NCBI RefSeq assembly: GCF_014773365.1
Contig: NZ_JACWUN010000019.1
Span: forward strand, 1 to 45,280
Direction: 5' to 3'
DNA length: 45,280 nt
Source: Pelovirga terrestris
GTDB taxonomy: Bacteria; Desulfobacterota; Desulfuromonadia; Desulfuromonadales; Geopsychrobacteraceae
Numbering within the stretch: position 1 is the stretch's first letter; the number at the start of each line of letters is the position of its first letter. The translations under genes were made by a program, and so were the position numbers. Below, in pieces: positions 7,844 to 16,760 of this stretch. Below the pieces are notes generated by a model. That model ran no database searches. It was not told where the DNA came from and saw only the letters and a program-made list of their open reading frames with translations.

Positions 7844-10036
7844 TTAACTGCCGGTCTGTGGGATACCCTTCGCGAGTAAATCGACAAATTGGTGACCTGG
7901 AATCGGGCGGCTGAACAGATAGCCCTGAAAAAGATTACATCCATTCTGCTTGAGAAAGTCGAGTTCAGGGCGGGTCTCGACCCCTTCGGCAATCACCTTA
8001 AGATAAAGATGTTCGGCCATGGCAATAATGGTGGCAACAATGGCGGCATCATTGGCATCGGTTTCAATGTCACGAACAAAGGACTGATCAATTTTGAGAA
8101 TATCCAGGGGCATTTTTTTCAGATAGGTCAAGGAAGAATAGCCGGTGCCAAAATCGTCGATGGAAAGTTGCAGTCCCAGTTTTTTTAACCCCTGCATTTT
8201 TTCAATCGTGTCGATAATATTATCAATCACCAGACCTTCCGTCAGTTCAAAGCAGACCATGCTCGGGTTGACCCCGGTTTCATCCAGGATCGACTGAACC
8301 TGGCCGACAAACTCAGGTTGGCGGAACTGGCGGGGGCTGACGTTAATGGCGAGATGAGTCAGTCCCAGTCCTTGATCGTTCCACTGTTTTAAATGCCGGC
8401 AGGCGGTTCGCAATACCCATTCACCAATCGATAGAATCAAGCCACTGGCTTCGGCAATGGGAATAAAGGTGCCGGGTGAAATAAATCCCTTGGTTGGGTG
8501 GGTCCAGCGAATCAGCGCCTCAGCGCCAAGGATGTTGCCGTGATAATCGACCTGCGGTTGAAAATAAAGTGACAATTCATCGCGTTCGATGGCATGGCGC
8601 AGTTCTTTTTCCAGGGCGAGCCGATAGTCAGCCGCCGCCTGCATGCTTGGCAGGAAGAAGCGAATGGTGTCGCGCCCATCATCCTTGGCCCGGTACATGG
8701 CAGTATCGGCATAACGCAGGATATCACTGCCGGTTTCGTAGCTGCCGTCCACCGACGGAAACATGGCAACTCCGATACTCGGGGTGATATGCAGAATGTT
8801 GTCACGAATGATATAGGGTTCGGTCAGACGTTCCTTGATGTTTTCTGCCTTTTGTTGAGCAGCCGTCGCTGCCGCTGCCGACTCTGTGCCAAGGTCAGAT
8901 AAGAGGACGACGAATTCATCTCCTCCCAGACGTGAGATGGTATCCTCGCTGCGCATATCGGTCGCCAGACGTTCAGCGACCTGCTTGAGGAGATCATCAC
9001 CGATCGGGTGGCCGAGGGAATCATTGATATTTTTAAAACGATCCAGATCCAGAAAAAGCATGGCACCATAGTGGCCATAGCGTCTGGCACGAGAAAGGTT
9101 CTGCTCCAGGCGATTGATCAGCAGGCGACGATTCGGCAGCTCGGTCAAGGCATCATAGTACGCCAGATATTCAATCCTTGCCTCAGCCTGTTTGCGTTCG
9201 GTGATGTCGCGCAGCGTTGCACAGATTTTGTCAGCATTTTCCCGCTCGATCCCCTGATAACTGGCGTTAAGGGAACAGGGGATATCGTGCTGGTCTTTGT
9301 CGCGCAGGTGGATCTCGAAATCACGAATCTGGCCGCTTTGATTGAGGAGGTCGAATAGCTCGTCGCGCTCTTGTGTCAGGGGAAAGAGCCCTTCAACTTT
9401 GGTGCCGATTAATTCATCACGCTTGAACGCTGAAATTGCGGAGATGGATGGGCTGACTTCCAGGATCACGCCGTTACCGGCAAATTCGATATAGACATCC
9501 TGTAAATTTTCAAAAATGGAGCGGTAGGTTTCTTCACTCTTGCGTAGCTTGAAATGTGATTCGTTGAGGTCGTTGATGGCCTTCTGCAGCGCAGCGGTAC
9601 GGCGGGTGACCTCTTCTTCAAGGTGTTCCTGATAGGCGCGGTTTTCAATGATCAGGCGCGCCCGCTCAAGCTCCTGATTGATCGCATGCAACAAAACCGA
9701 CATGTCCTGAATCGGTTTAAGCAGATAGTTCCATGCCCCGCGATGGATTGCCTCTATCGCATCACCGATAATCCCGGTGCCGGAAACGACGATAATCGGA
9801 GTGTCTGGAGATTCCGCCCTGATCGTCTGGAGAACCTCGAGTCCGTCCATCTCCGGCATACGCAGATCGCATAGAACCAGATCCGGCTTTTCGCGGCGAA
9901 AGACCTCCAGTCCTTCGCGCCCGCTCCTCGCTTCAACCACGTCAAAATCATGATCTTCCAGAAACAGCTGGAAGCTGTTGCGGATCGGATCTTCATCGTC
10001 AATGGTGAGGATTAACGGGTTTTTTTGACGCCCCAT
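7844..10036 (-). CDS. REC-PAS-GGDEF-EAL c-di-GMP signalling protein
   Basis: A 730-residue response regulator for cyclic di-GMP turnover. Residues 8-125 are a receiver with phospho-acceptor D57 (LCDLRMPEMDG); a coiled coil spans about 125-175; a PAS domain covers about 175-290. A GGDEF domain follows with an intact GGDEF motif and an RxxD inhibitory site (RSED) five residues before it. The EAL domain has EALIRW, NVSPRQF, DDFGTGYSSL and IAEGVET, so both synthase and phosphodiesterase motifs look complete. Which activity dominates cannot be read from sequence. AAGG lies 8 bases before the ATG. No partner kinase is adjacent. MITE copy B sits about 80 bp upstream of the start. Confidence 0.95.
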   Translation of the reverse strand: MGRQKNPLILTIDDEDPIRNSFQLFLEDHDFDVVEARSGREGLEVFRREKPDLVLCDLRMPEMDGLEVLQTIRAESPDTPIIVVSGTGIIGDAIEAIHRGAWNYLLKPIQDMSVLLHAINQELERARLIIENRAYQEHLEEEVTRRTAALQKAINDLNESHFKLRKSEETYRSIFENLQDVYIEFAGNGVILEVSPSISAISAFKRDELIGTKVEGLFPLTQERDELFDLLNQSGQIRDFEIHLRDKDQHDIPCSLNASYQGIERENADKICATLRDITERKQAEARIEYLAYYDALTELPNRRLLINRLEQNLSRARRYGHYGAMLFLDLDRFKNINDSLGHPIGDDLLKQVAERLATDMRSEDTISRLGGDEFVVLLSDLGTESAAAATAAQQKAENIKERLTEPYIIRDNILHITPSIGVAMFPSVDGSYETGSDILRYADTAMYRAKDDGRDTIRFFLPSMQAAADYRLALEKELRHAIERDELSLYFQPQVDYHGNILGAEALIRWTHPTKGFISPGTFIPIAEASGLILSIGEWVLRTACRHLKQWNDQGLGLTHLAINVSPRQFRQPEFVGQVQSILDETGVNPSMVCFELTEGLVIDNIIDTIEKMQGLKKLGLQLSIDDFGTGYSSLTYLKKMPLDILKIDQSFVRDIETDANDAAIVATIIAMAEHLYLKVIAEGVETRPELDFLKQNGCNLFQGYLFSRPIPGHQFVDLLAKGIPQTGS

Positions 10037-10108
10037 GTAGACAACCTTGTTTTGAGAATGCTCATGATATTTTTTTACTATAACATTGTTGTGACTGAAA
10101 TCAGTAAA

Positions 10109-10268
10109 AATATTTAGTATCTGTTCAGCACCGGATCGGGGTTCCTATGTCAAGGGACGCATTTTCGTCATCCCTGACCGCTTGTTGTCGCCGTCCATGG
10201 CGACAAACACCCTTGCCACAGCAACCCCGATCCTGCACAAGGACAGTGGTGAATAGTTGCAATATTTA
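10109..10268 (+). mobile_element. MITE-like palindromic element, copy B
   Basis: The element is 10117-10260 (144 bp), flanked by the perfect 8-bp direct repeat AATATTTA (10109-10116 and 10261-10268). It begins GTATCTGTTCAGCACCGG and ends with the complement of GCAACTATTCACCACTG. The interior is a nested palindrome: GGATCGGGGTT pairs with AACCCCGATCC, TCAAGGG with CCCTTG, and TTGTCGCC (10185-10192) with GGCGACAA (10199-10206). It is nearly identical to copy C. It lies between the GGDEF-EAL gene and the next operon. Confidence 0.9.
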
Positions 10269-10299
10269 AATCTATGGCCATTTTGCTCCGGCTTCTTTG

Positions 10300-10710
10300 C
10301 TACAGGTCGCCGGTCAGGTTCTGCAAGATAAAGAGCTTGGGATTGATGGTCGCAATCGCCTCAATCAGTTCCTGTAATTGGTCGGAATCGAGATTTTCTT
10401 CCGTGTCGGTGCCTTGAAAGTAGCGGTAGCCCTTGGGCAATTGGCTGTAGTTTCCTTCGAATAACAGAGCCACGTCAACCAGGTCATTGACTCTGCCGCT
10501 GGCTTCCCAGGGGTCACGATAGTTGTACTGACGGGCGGTAATCTGTAATCCCAGCTGGTTGGGGAACAGTGCCTTGACCTCAAAGGACAAATCGCGCGGC
10601 GACCCGTAGTGATCACTCCGCCCGGCGCGCCCTCTGACTCGTGCCCCCGCTGCCGAGAGCATGGCGGTTACGCTGTCTTCTGACATGGGGGGTGGTTGGG
10701 TCGTTGTCAT
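10300..10710 (-). CDS. Hypothetical protein of the MoxR/VWA operon
   Basis: A 136-residue soluble protein not recognised as a known family. It has no signal peptide, membrane segment or metal motif. A lysine/arginine-rich stretch near 25-35 (RVRGRAGRSDHYG) is followed by an alpha/beta-like body with VNDLVDVALLFEGNY and ending in acidic LQELIEAIATINPKLF. It overlaps the upstream VWA gene by 4 bases (ATGA), so the two are translationally coupled and it probably belongs to the same complex or process. It is the third and last gene of the ATPase / VWA operon. Similar small partners occur in MoxR-VWA loci, but that role is inferred from position only. Confidence 0.75.
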   Translation of the reverse strand: MTTTQPPPMSEDSVTAMLSAAGARVRGRAGRSDHYGSPRDLSFEVKALFPNQLGLQITARQYNYRDPWEASGRVNDLVDVALLFEGNYSQLPKGYRYFQGTDTEENLDSDQLQELIEAIATINPKLFILQNLTGDL

Positions 10711-11900
10711 AACGTCTCCAGTAGCTTGTCAAGTCGCAATTCCAGCCCCCATGTTACCGGCTTTTGCCCCTCTGGCGATAGTACCCACAGGGTCGGAATG
10801 TCTGATGCTTCCGGGGCGGGGCCAAAGCCATCGGTCAGGTAGATAATCGCCGCAGGGCGGGGTTGCATGAGTCGGGCATAGTCGAAAATCGGACGCAGGT
10901 CGGTAAAACCACCGCCACGAAAGGTTTCGATGACAGCGGGGTTGCCGCTAAAGGTCGAAATTTTCTGAATCCGGCTGCCCGCATAAAGCACGGTTATCCG
11001 GCTTTGCCGTGCCTGGGCAATCCTTAGTAGTTCTCCGGCGAAGGTTTCACGTAGAGGCTGGGTATCGGTGGAATCACTGACATCAATACCAACCACCAGG
11101 TTCAGATATTGTTTTTTGCGAATTCCCGGCGTTGTCTGATCGAAACGGCGATGGGCCCGCTTCCAGGTAGCGGTTTTGCCGACCCGTCCGGCGGTGCCGA
11201 TAAACTGGCGCAGTATCTGTTGCCAGGGGATGGTCGGCGGGGTCAGGTAGGAGTGGATCAGGGCCCGCAGATCGCCAGCTCCTTCGTCTCTACTTTCATG
11301 CCAGGCCGATTGCACCATCTGCCGTACTACTTGTTCGCTCAGGGCCTCCGGGGTGCGTTCAGCGTCCTGCCAGTGCTGGTGATCATCCAGCGGTTGCAGC
11401 TGCATAGCCTCAAGGGTTGCTGCTGATCTGTCGGTCGTCTGTTCGCCGGAGATGTCAGCGGAATTGTCCCCATCGCCGGCGCCGAGTTGATCCCCCAGCC
11501 GTGGTATCAGTCGAAGCTGGTCGTAATATTCTTCAGCGGCCAGACCTAACCCCAGCTTCAGGCGTTCCGGGCGCGGCGCCTCGGCAGGCATGTTGTCAAT
11601 TCCGGGGTTAATGGCAAGGTCGCAGGCCAGATCCCAGAGCCTGGGGTGGCGATCCCGGCGCCGGCACGGGTGCAGATGAAGGATATGCTTGACCAGATGT
11701 TCGAGCAGTGCCTGCTGCTCATCACTGGAAAAACAGGCAAAATGCTGCGATGAAACCATCAAGGTCGGCAGTGCATCGATCAGGGTCACAGCGACCGCTT
11801 TACGCCCCTGGTAGGGACGGCGCCGAAACTGCAGGAGAAAGTGGCCGTAAAAGGGGCGCTGTTTCAGCAACCTGACAATGGCATCTTCAAGCTGGCGCAT
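10707..11900 (-). CDS. VWA-like domain protein with DUF2201-type N-terminus
   Basis: A 397-residue protein. The N-terminal half resembles the putative metallopeptidase part of DUF2201/VWA proteins, keeping the HPRLWDLACDLAIN segment, but where family members have HExxH the sequence reads KHILH, so a zinc site is unlikely. The middle (about 145-200) is low-complexity and acidic. The C-terminal third is a von Willebrand A-like domain with a complete MIDAS: DVSDS, a downstream threonine in GGGFTDLRP and the aspartate in YLTDGFG. It starts 5 bases after the MoxR-type ATPase, the usual partner of VWA proteins as a metal-dependent adaptor of a AAA+ chaperone. The client is unknown. Confidence 0.82.
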   Translation of the reverse strand: MRQLEDAIVRLLKQRPFYGHFLLQFRRRPYQGRKAVAVTLIDALPTLMVSSQHFACFSSDEQQALLEHLVKHILHLHPCRRRDRHPRLWDLACDLAINPGIDNMPAEAPRPERLKLGLGLAAEEYYDQLRLIPRLGDQLGAGDGDNSADISGEQTTDRSAATLEAMQLQPLDDHQHWQDAERTPEALSEQVVRQMVQSAWHESRDEGAGDLRALIHSYLTPPTIPWQQILRQFIGTAGRVGKTATWKRAHRRFDQTTPGIRKKQYLNLVVGIDVSDSTDTQPLRETFAGELLRIAQARQSRITVLYAGSRIQKISTFSGNPAVIETFRGGGFTDLRPIFDYARLMQPRPAAIIYLTDGFGPAPEASDIPTLWVLSPEGQKPVTWGLELRLDKLLETL

Positions 11901-11905
11901 TGGCG

Positions 11906-12967
11906 TTATAAAGCATCCTGACTGATGTTACGGATCGTATCCAGAATCGCGGCGTCGTACTTATCCTGGCACAAAACTGTGGCGATGGTCGGGATCCGCA
12001 GCAGGCTCTTGACCATGGCAAAGCGCATATCGCGGGGCAGAATATCGATATAGGCCACCAGATGATCCTGTTCTGCTTCATTGAGATGGATCTGTTGCTG
12101 CAGCAGGGAGGTCAGTTCGTTGATGGTCGCTGCCTGGATATCGTCACGTTGTTTTTCTGCCTGCCCGGCCACCTCGGGCCAGTGTTGCAGAATGTCCTGA
12201 GCACTCAAGGGACGCAAGCGTTGCTCATTGCACCACTGCAGAAAGGCCACGGCAGCTTCCTTGCCGATAACACCGCTGTAGACCTCCATTTCCAGTACTT
12301 GCGGGAAGCGGCAATGACGGCGCAGAATACTGATCATTTCCCAGGCGCGTTCAGAAGGCTCGACATGCATATCGAAGCTGGCATTATTCAGGGACAGCAG
12401 GTGCTGGTGAGAACCGATAAAGTGCCGTACCGATTGATCGAAGCCGGCTTGTTGGGCATAGACAGACCAGCAGGTGGCGTCAGACTCGACCTGAATGACC
12501 ACCATGCGATCAAGCAGGGCCCGATCCAGTGGGGTGACCTGGTAGCTGCCGTCGGGTGGGTTGATGGCAACCACGACCCGATGCTGCGGTGCCAGTTTGT
12601 GCGTGTGCAACGAGCGTTGTTGCCCCTGGGATGGTGGTTCAACAAACTGAAAAATCGCCTGCAGGGTGTCTTCCTGTTGGGCGCGATTGAGTTCATCACA
12701 GTGAATAACTGTTGGCGCAGCATTGTCGGCCGGCCACCAGGATGGACGGGACCAGTGCATGGTCTCGTCTACGCGATAGGGAATACCGACCAGGTCACCA
12801 ACCTCCATCTGTCCCAGACGTAAAGGAATATAACTGCGCTTGATCTCGCGACAGACCTGAATAATGCCGGCGGTTTTGCCGACACCCCGGTGACCAACCA
12901 CACAAGGAGTCAGGTCGGTCGTCGTCAGGATTTCTTTGAGTACCATCTTCATCTGTTCGATATTCAT
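11906..12967 (-). CDS. MoxR-type AAA+ ATPase
   Basis: A 353-residue AAA+ ATPase of the MoxR class. Walker A is GHRGVGKT (25-32) and Walker B is VIHCDELN (D91, E92), followed by a typical sensor region (VVVAINPPDGSYQVTPLDRALLDRM) with arginines suited to the finger position. MoxR ATPases work with VWA-domain partners to mature or remodel protein complexes, and here the VWA gene follows after 5 bases, supporting a two-component chaperone. The ribosome binding site before the ATG is weak. This is the first gene of the three-gene operon. The target complex cannot be deduced from the neighbours, which are signalling genes. Confidence 0.88.
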   Translation of the reverse strand: MNIEQMKMVLKEILTTTDLTPCVVGHRGVGKTAGIIQVCREIKRSYIPLRLGQMEVGDLVGIPYRVDETMHWSRPSWWPADNAAPTVIHCDELNRAQQEDTLQAIFQFVEPPSQGQQRSLHTHKLAPQHRVVVAINPPDGSYQVTPLDRALLDRMVVIQVESDATCWSVYAQQAGFDQSVRHFIGSHQHLLSLNNASFDMHVEPSERAWEMISILRRHCRFPQVLEMEVYSGVIGKEAAVAFLQWCNEQRLRPLSAQDILQHWPEVAGQAEKQRDDIQAATINELTSLLQQQIHLNEAEQDHLVAYIDILPRDMRFAMVKSLLRIPTIATVLCQDKYDAAILDTIRNISQDAL

Positions 12968-13120
12968 GACGTACTCGTATTGGCTCGGCTAAAACGGTCA
13001 GTATCCCATTGATTGCAGAATGAAGGGGGGTAAACAGTCTCTTACTATGCCGGAAGGTACCGGTGAAAGTCAAAAGGAGGCTGGATCAGAACAGATTGCT
13101 ATGCAAGAGGTTTAATGTAA

Positions 13121-14356
13121 TCAGGTGGGGAGTTGGCTGAGCACTTCCCGGGTTTTATGTTTAAGCAGGTCAATGACTTCGTCATTCAGGTGAAAGCGCT
13201 CATAGCAGCCGTCGGGCAAATCACTCTCGTTCGTTCCCTGGCGGGCACAAAAGTTGAACTGACAGGCAAGAATATTCCCTGCGTAGGCCGCAGCGCTGAC
13301 CTCCGGTTCAATCGGGGTGGTGCGCAGGTGATGGTGGGAGCGGATGGCTTCGACCAAAAAGGGTGGCAAATTCCACCATTGTGCCAGCATGGCCCCGATT
13401 TCAGCGTGATCTGTGTCGTAGATACTAGGTTCTGCCTTTAGCAGAGACCATTGATTTGTGTCAGCAAGGTCAATCGCTTGCTGGAATTTGTCCGGCAGGT
13501 AGTTAGCCAGTAACAATTTGCCTATATCGTGAAGCAGTCCGGCAATAAAAGCACGGTCCTGCATGCCGACATTGCTGCTGTAGGTCAGCTTGATCAGTAA
13601 CCGGGAAATTGTTGCGCAGGCAATCGAATGTTTTTTGAAGCGGTTGATATCAAACCCGGGAACTTTACTGGTATCGGTTTTGACCGCCCGATACACTGCC
13701 TCCGACAATACCAGATTTTCGACGATGTCCGTGCCCAAGACAATAATCGCTTTTTTAATCGAGTCGACGAGAAAGCGCTGACCAAAAAGGGCTGAGTTGC
13801 CCCAATGCAGCAGGGTGGCGGACAGACTGACATCCTCACTGATGGCCTCCGCCATTCCTTCGATGTCGATGTCATCATCGCTGATACAGGCGCGCACCTG
13901 ACTATAGGTTTCCGGCAAGGTTGGAAGCAGGGGAATGGTATTGATCAGCTTTTGCAACTCCAAGCCGTACTTGCGCTGATAGTGCGCCTGCCGCAGGGCG
14001 CTACGGAGGATTTCCTTAAGTTCGAGATCAATCCAGGGTTTGGGAATGATCTGCTGGGTGGACCCTTGGGCTAAAGCTTGCAGGACCCTGGTATGGTGGG
14101 GGTGACCCGTCAGGAGCAGACGAATGGTCGTTGGGTGGCGCTCGCGGATTTCCCAGAGCAGGCTGTTGCCGTCCATTTCCTGCATGACGGCAGCACTGAC
14201 CACCAGATCAACGGGGTGGTCCACCAGGTGCTGCAGCGCCTGGCCGGCGCTTGAAACAAAATGGCATTCCCACTCCTCGTTTTGCAGTAATGTCTGCAGA
14301 GCAGCCAGTATCCCGGGATCTTCATCAATAAAAAGAATTCTTGGCGTGTCATTCAT
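13121..14356 (-). CDS. Receiver-HDOD protein with degenerate receiver
   Basis: A 411-residue protein with an N-terminal receiver-like domain (about 5-120) and a HDOD domain (about 140-345). The receiver keeps the acidic DEDP segment and the KP lysine (IIPKPW), but the phospho-acceptor aspartate is missing: the segment reads LVVSAAVMQEMDG, with A55 in its place. It therefore should not be phosphorylated in the normal way and may signal through protein contacts. The HDOD part keeps an HD pair in GLLHDIGKLLLANY. HDOD proteins usually act as scaffolds in chemotaxis, motility or stress pathways. The gene stands alone between the MoxR operon and the HipA homologue. Confidence 0.9.
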   Translation of the reverse strand: MNDTPRILFIDEDPGILAALQTLLQNEEWECHFVSSAGQALQHLVDHPVDLVVSAAVMQEMDGNSLLWEIRERHPTTIRLLLTGHPHHTRVLQALAQGSTQQIIPKPWIDLELKEILRSALRQAHYQRKYGLELQKLINTIPLLPTLPETYSQVRACISDDDIDIEGMAEAISEDVSLSATLLHWGNSALFGQRFLVDSIKKAIIVLGTDIVENLVLSEAVYRAVKTDTSKVPGFDINRFKKHSIACATISRLLIKLTYSSNVGMQDRAFIAGLLHDIGKLLLANYLPDKFQQAIDLADTNQWSLLKAEPSIYDTDHAEIGAMLAQWWNLPPFLVEAIRSHHHLRTTPIEPEVSAAAYAGNILACQFNFCARQGTNESDLPDGCYERFHLNDEVIDLLKHKTREVLSQLPT

Positions 14357-14472
14357 CGATCAGATTCCAGCCGGCAGCAAGAGGAAAAAGGAGCGGTGGT
14401 GAACCTTGCTAACCATAGTAGCATAAATGATAAATGATGTTGCTCTCTGTTTATGAGAAAATCCTGACTTGG

Positions 14473-15816
14473 CTAAGGGCTTTTGCTCCCTTGTTCCTGC
14501 AGTTGCAATAATTCACAGTTTTCAAAGCAGATCTGGCGAAAACCTTCAGAGATACGCTCATCAATCGCGGCACTCTTCCAGAAAAGAATAGCAGCTTGTC
14601 GGGCAGCAGCAAGTTCGCCCTCTGCTTCTTTGCGCAGCGATGGCGGAGTGAACAGGCGTGCCGGAATTTCACCGGCCAGGGGTTCATAGATGGTTGGGCG
14701 CATCCCATAGGCCGGCGCCAGAAGGTAATTGTCTTTACCGTGGGGCAAAAAAGAAATGTTGCCAAAATGCTGATTAGCATTACCGATCATGTCGCTGAAC
14801 AGAGCCAACCAGTGAAGTTTTCTGGCTTCACTAAGGTAAATAATCCCCTGCTTCTGCAGGCGGGTTGCCGCTGACACCCAATCATCGCAAGGCTCCTGGA
14901 TGCGGGAGTGCAGGGCGCGCAGCGACGTGGCCGGCAGACGTCCGAACAGACCGCGGCGATCAAATCGTTTGATACATAAAAAGGTCTGATTACCGCTGAT
15001 GACCAGCCGTGAACGCACGGCATTCAATCCGGCGATGCGGATAGCTTCAAGTGCCAGATGTTCACACACCAGCAGGTCAGCATAGCGTCTGGCCTCCTTG
15101 CTGTCTGCCGCTGGTGAAAATTTAACCAGCATCCGGCAGGGGGCGCCACGTTCGTTGAGACAAACCGAGAACTTGGGCTGTTCTCCGCTAAGCTGTAGCG
15201 GAATGGTCTCTCTGGCCAGGGTTTTAAGCGCCAATTGCGGGTATTCAAGGGCCTGGCTGCCAAGCTCGATCAATTCGGGTGGATTGCGTACCAGCTCAAA
15301 ATAGCGGGCAAGGGATTCTTCACCCAGAATCAGGTTGCCGGGTCGATCCTCACCACAACGACTGGTGGCAATCAGCATGTCCTCCTCAGTCCAGTCAGTG
15401 AGTCGCGGGGAAAGCTTAAGGTGGTCGCCGTAGCGAAGAGCAAAAGCACGAGCGCAATAACCGTTAATCAACAAGTCCTGGATTTGCCACGGCAAGTGAT
15501 GGGAAATTTCACCGCTGCAGGTAATGGACTGCCACCAGTACTGTCCTCCCTGTAGTGGGGTCAGTTGACCGTAAGGGTGGACATCGCCTTTAACATCGAT
15601 ACTGTAAACCGGTAGGCGGTTAACCTCCTGTCCTGGTTTTTTGGGCAGGCCATAGCAGGTTGCACGTCCTTTTCCCATCACAACAATGTCATTCTGGATG
15701 CTGTTGATCAGCCGGGACAGGGTCGGTTGGCTGATGCCGAGTTCCCGGATCAGTTCACGTGACGTCATCACCCGATCAGCCAGCAACTGTAGCAATTGTT
15801 GTCGGTTGGTTTTCAT
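14473..15816 (-). CDS. yjjJ: YjjJ-type HipA-fold protein, probable pseudokinase
   Basis: A 447-residue solitary HipA homologue matching the YjjJ architecture: an N-terminal winged helix (MTSRELIRELGISQPTLSRL, about 17-36) fused to a HipA kinase fold, with no separate hipB. The nucleotide-binding segment SGEQPKFSV is present. HipA kinases use a catalytic Asp in a D-x-H-x-x-N motif (D309 and N314 in E. coli HipA) and a metal-binding Asp in PAYD (D332). Here these read N348-Q-H-F-G-N353 and PAYG371. The 23-residue spacing is exactly kept, so the alignment is secure and both acidic residues are gone. The product may be a DNA-binding pseudokinase rather than a toxin kinase. Whether other YjjJ proteins share this needs an alignment. 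Confidence 0.88.
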   Translation of the reverse strand: MKTNRQQLLQLLADRVMTSRELIRELGISQPTLSRLINSIQNDIVVMGKGRATCYGLPKKPGQEVNRLPVYSIDVKGDVHPYGQLTPLQGGQYWWQSITCSGEISHHLPWQIQDLLINGYCARAFALRYGDHLKLSPRLTDWTEEDMLIATSRCGEDRPGNLILGEESLARYFELVRNPPELIELGSQALEYPQLALKTLARETIPLQLSGEQPKFSVCLNERGAPCRMLVKFSPAADSKEARRYADLLVCEHLALEAIRIAGLNAVRSRLVISGNQTFLCIKRFDRRGLFGRLPATSLRALHSRIQEPCDDWVSAATRLQKQGIIYLSEARKLHWLALFSDMIGNANQHFGNISFLPHGKDNYLLAPAYGMRPTIYEPLAGEIPARLFTPPSLRKEAEGELAAARQAAILFWKSAAIDERISEGFRQICFENCELLQLQEQGSKSP

Positions 15817-15924
15817 AAAGCCCCTTTGATGAATATAAAGATGGAGCTAAAGATACTGATCGGGCCCTTTAAATCAAGGATAAAATTGTTTATTAGAATA
15901 AAAAAAACGATTAGCTTTGCAAGG

Positions 15925-15964
15925 TTAAACCAAGACACCGACAAAGCGCAGTGCCCTGGTTTAA
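15925..15964 (-). terminator. Stable hairpin downstream of the SH3 protein gene
   Basis: Read on the minus strand, TTAAACCA pairs with TGGTTTAA and the inner GGGCAC pairs with GTGTCT through G-U wobbles, giving a 14-bp RNA stem with a 12-base loop. It starts 22 bases after the stop of the gene ending at 15987. The T8 run lies about 20 bases further on, so termination activity is plausible but not textbook. Confidence 0.45.
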
Positions 15965-15986
15965 TTCAATGACGGGCAGATAGAGG

Positions 15987-16658
15987 TCAACGGGAAAAGC
16001 TGCGAGTTTTTTGTCGGGAAATTTTTCCGATAAACCAGCCGCCCAGAAAGACCCCGGCGCCGGCAAGAAACCACTGGATCATATTGGAGCGGTGAAAGCT
16101 GCTGTTTTCTTCACGCAGGACCTGTACTTCGCGGTTCAGCGACTGGTTTTGCTCTTCAAGGAGCTGATTGTTTTCGTACAGGGTCAGAACGTCAGCAGAA
16201 TTTTCGCGCAGGTTTTCATACTGTTCGGTCACTTGTTTCAACTGTGTTCGGGTTTCTTCCAGTTGAACCACAAGATTGGTGGTTTCCGCAGCATCCCCAT
16301 TAGACTCTTGCAGTTCAGTATAGCGCGCCTGCAGTTGTCGATTGCCTTCTTCAAGGGCAGCAATGTGCTTTTGCAGCTGGTCAATAATAAGCGTTTTCGG
16401 GAGTTCTCCAGTAATATACTGTTTCTGGACATAACCCTCGGTTCCATCTACGGTACGAAGCCGGTAAAAGCTTCCCTGCTCACCAAGAATAGTTACCGGG
16501 GTGTTTGATAATAACCGTGCGAGGACCTGATAGTCATTGGTAGTGTTGCTGCGTACGGTTACCAGCAGCGTGTCGGAAACATAGCGGGTTTCAGCCATTG
16601 CGGTACCGGCAAGGAGAGTGGCCAGCAGGCTGACCAAGAATAGCAATTTAAACTTCAT
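15987..16658 (-). CDS. SH3-domain membrane-anchored protein (YgiM-like)
   Basis: A 223-residue exported protein of the TIGR04211/YgiM type. Residues 1-23 are a signal peptide (ending GTAMA), about 25-85 form a bacterial SH3 domain (YVSDTLLVTVRSN to GYVQKQYI), about 90-190 a long Gln/Glu-rich coiled coil, and about 193-213 a single transmembrane helix followed by a short basic tail. It is thus anchored in the inner membrane with the SH3 domain in the periplasm, possibly near the cell wall. The start at 16658 has AGAGGA 8 bases upstream and begins with the signal peptide; an upstream in-frame start would add an unlikely charged leader. Function is unknown. Confidence 0.88.
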   Translation of the reverse strand: MKFKLLFLVSLLATLLAGTAMAETRYVSDTLLVTVRSNTTNDYQVLARLLSNTPVTILGEQGSFYRLRTVDGTEGYVQKQYITGELPKTLIIDQLQKHIAALEEGNRQLQARYTELQESNGDAAETTNLVVQLEETRTQLKQVTEQYENLRENSADVLTLYENNQLLEEQNQSLNREVQVLREENSSFHRSNMIQWFLAGAGVFLGGWFIGKISRQKTRSFSR

Positions 16659-16760
16659 CGAGTCATCCTCTTGAATTTTGGGAGCACACAAAGGGTGTTG
16701 CTGATACTAACCTCAATGAAGGTGGAATTCAAGTTGCCTTCGATCCGATCCCAACGACCT

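Noticed and set aside
12062-12823. A 253-codon plus-strand frame opposite the MoxR ATPase
   Set aside because: Walker motifs on the minus strand make the ATPase certain; the antisense frame has no family features.
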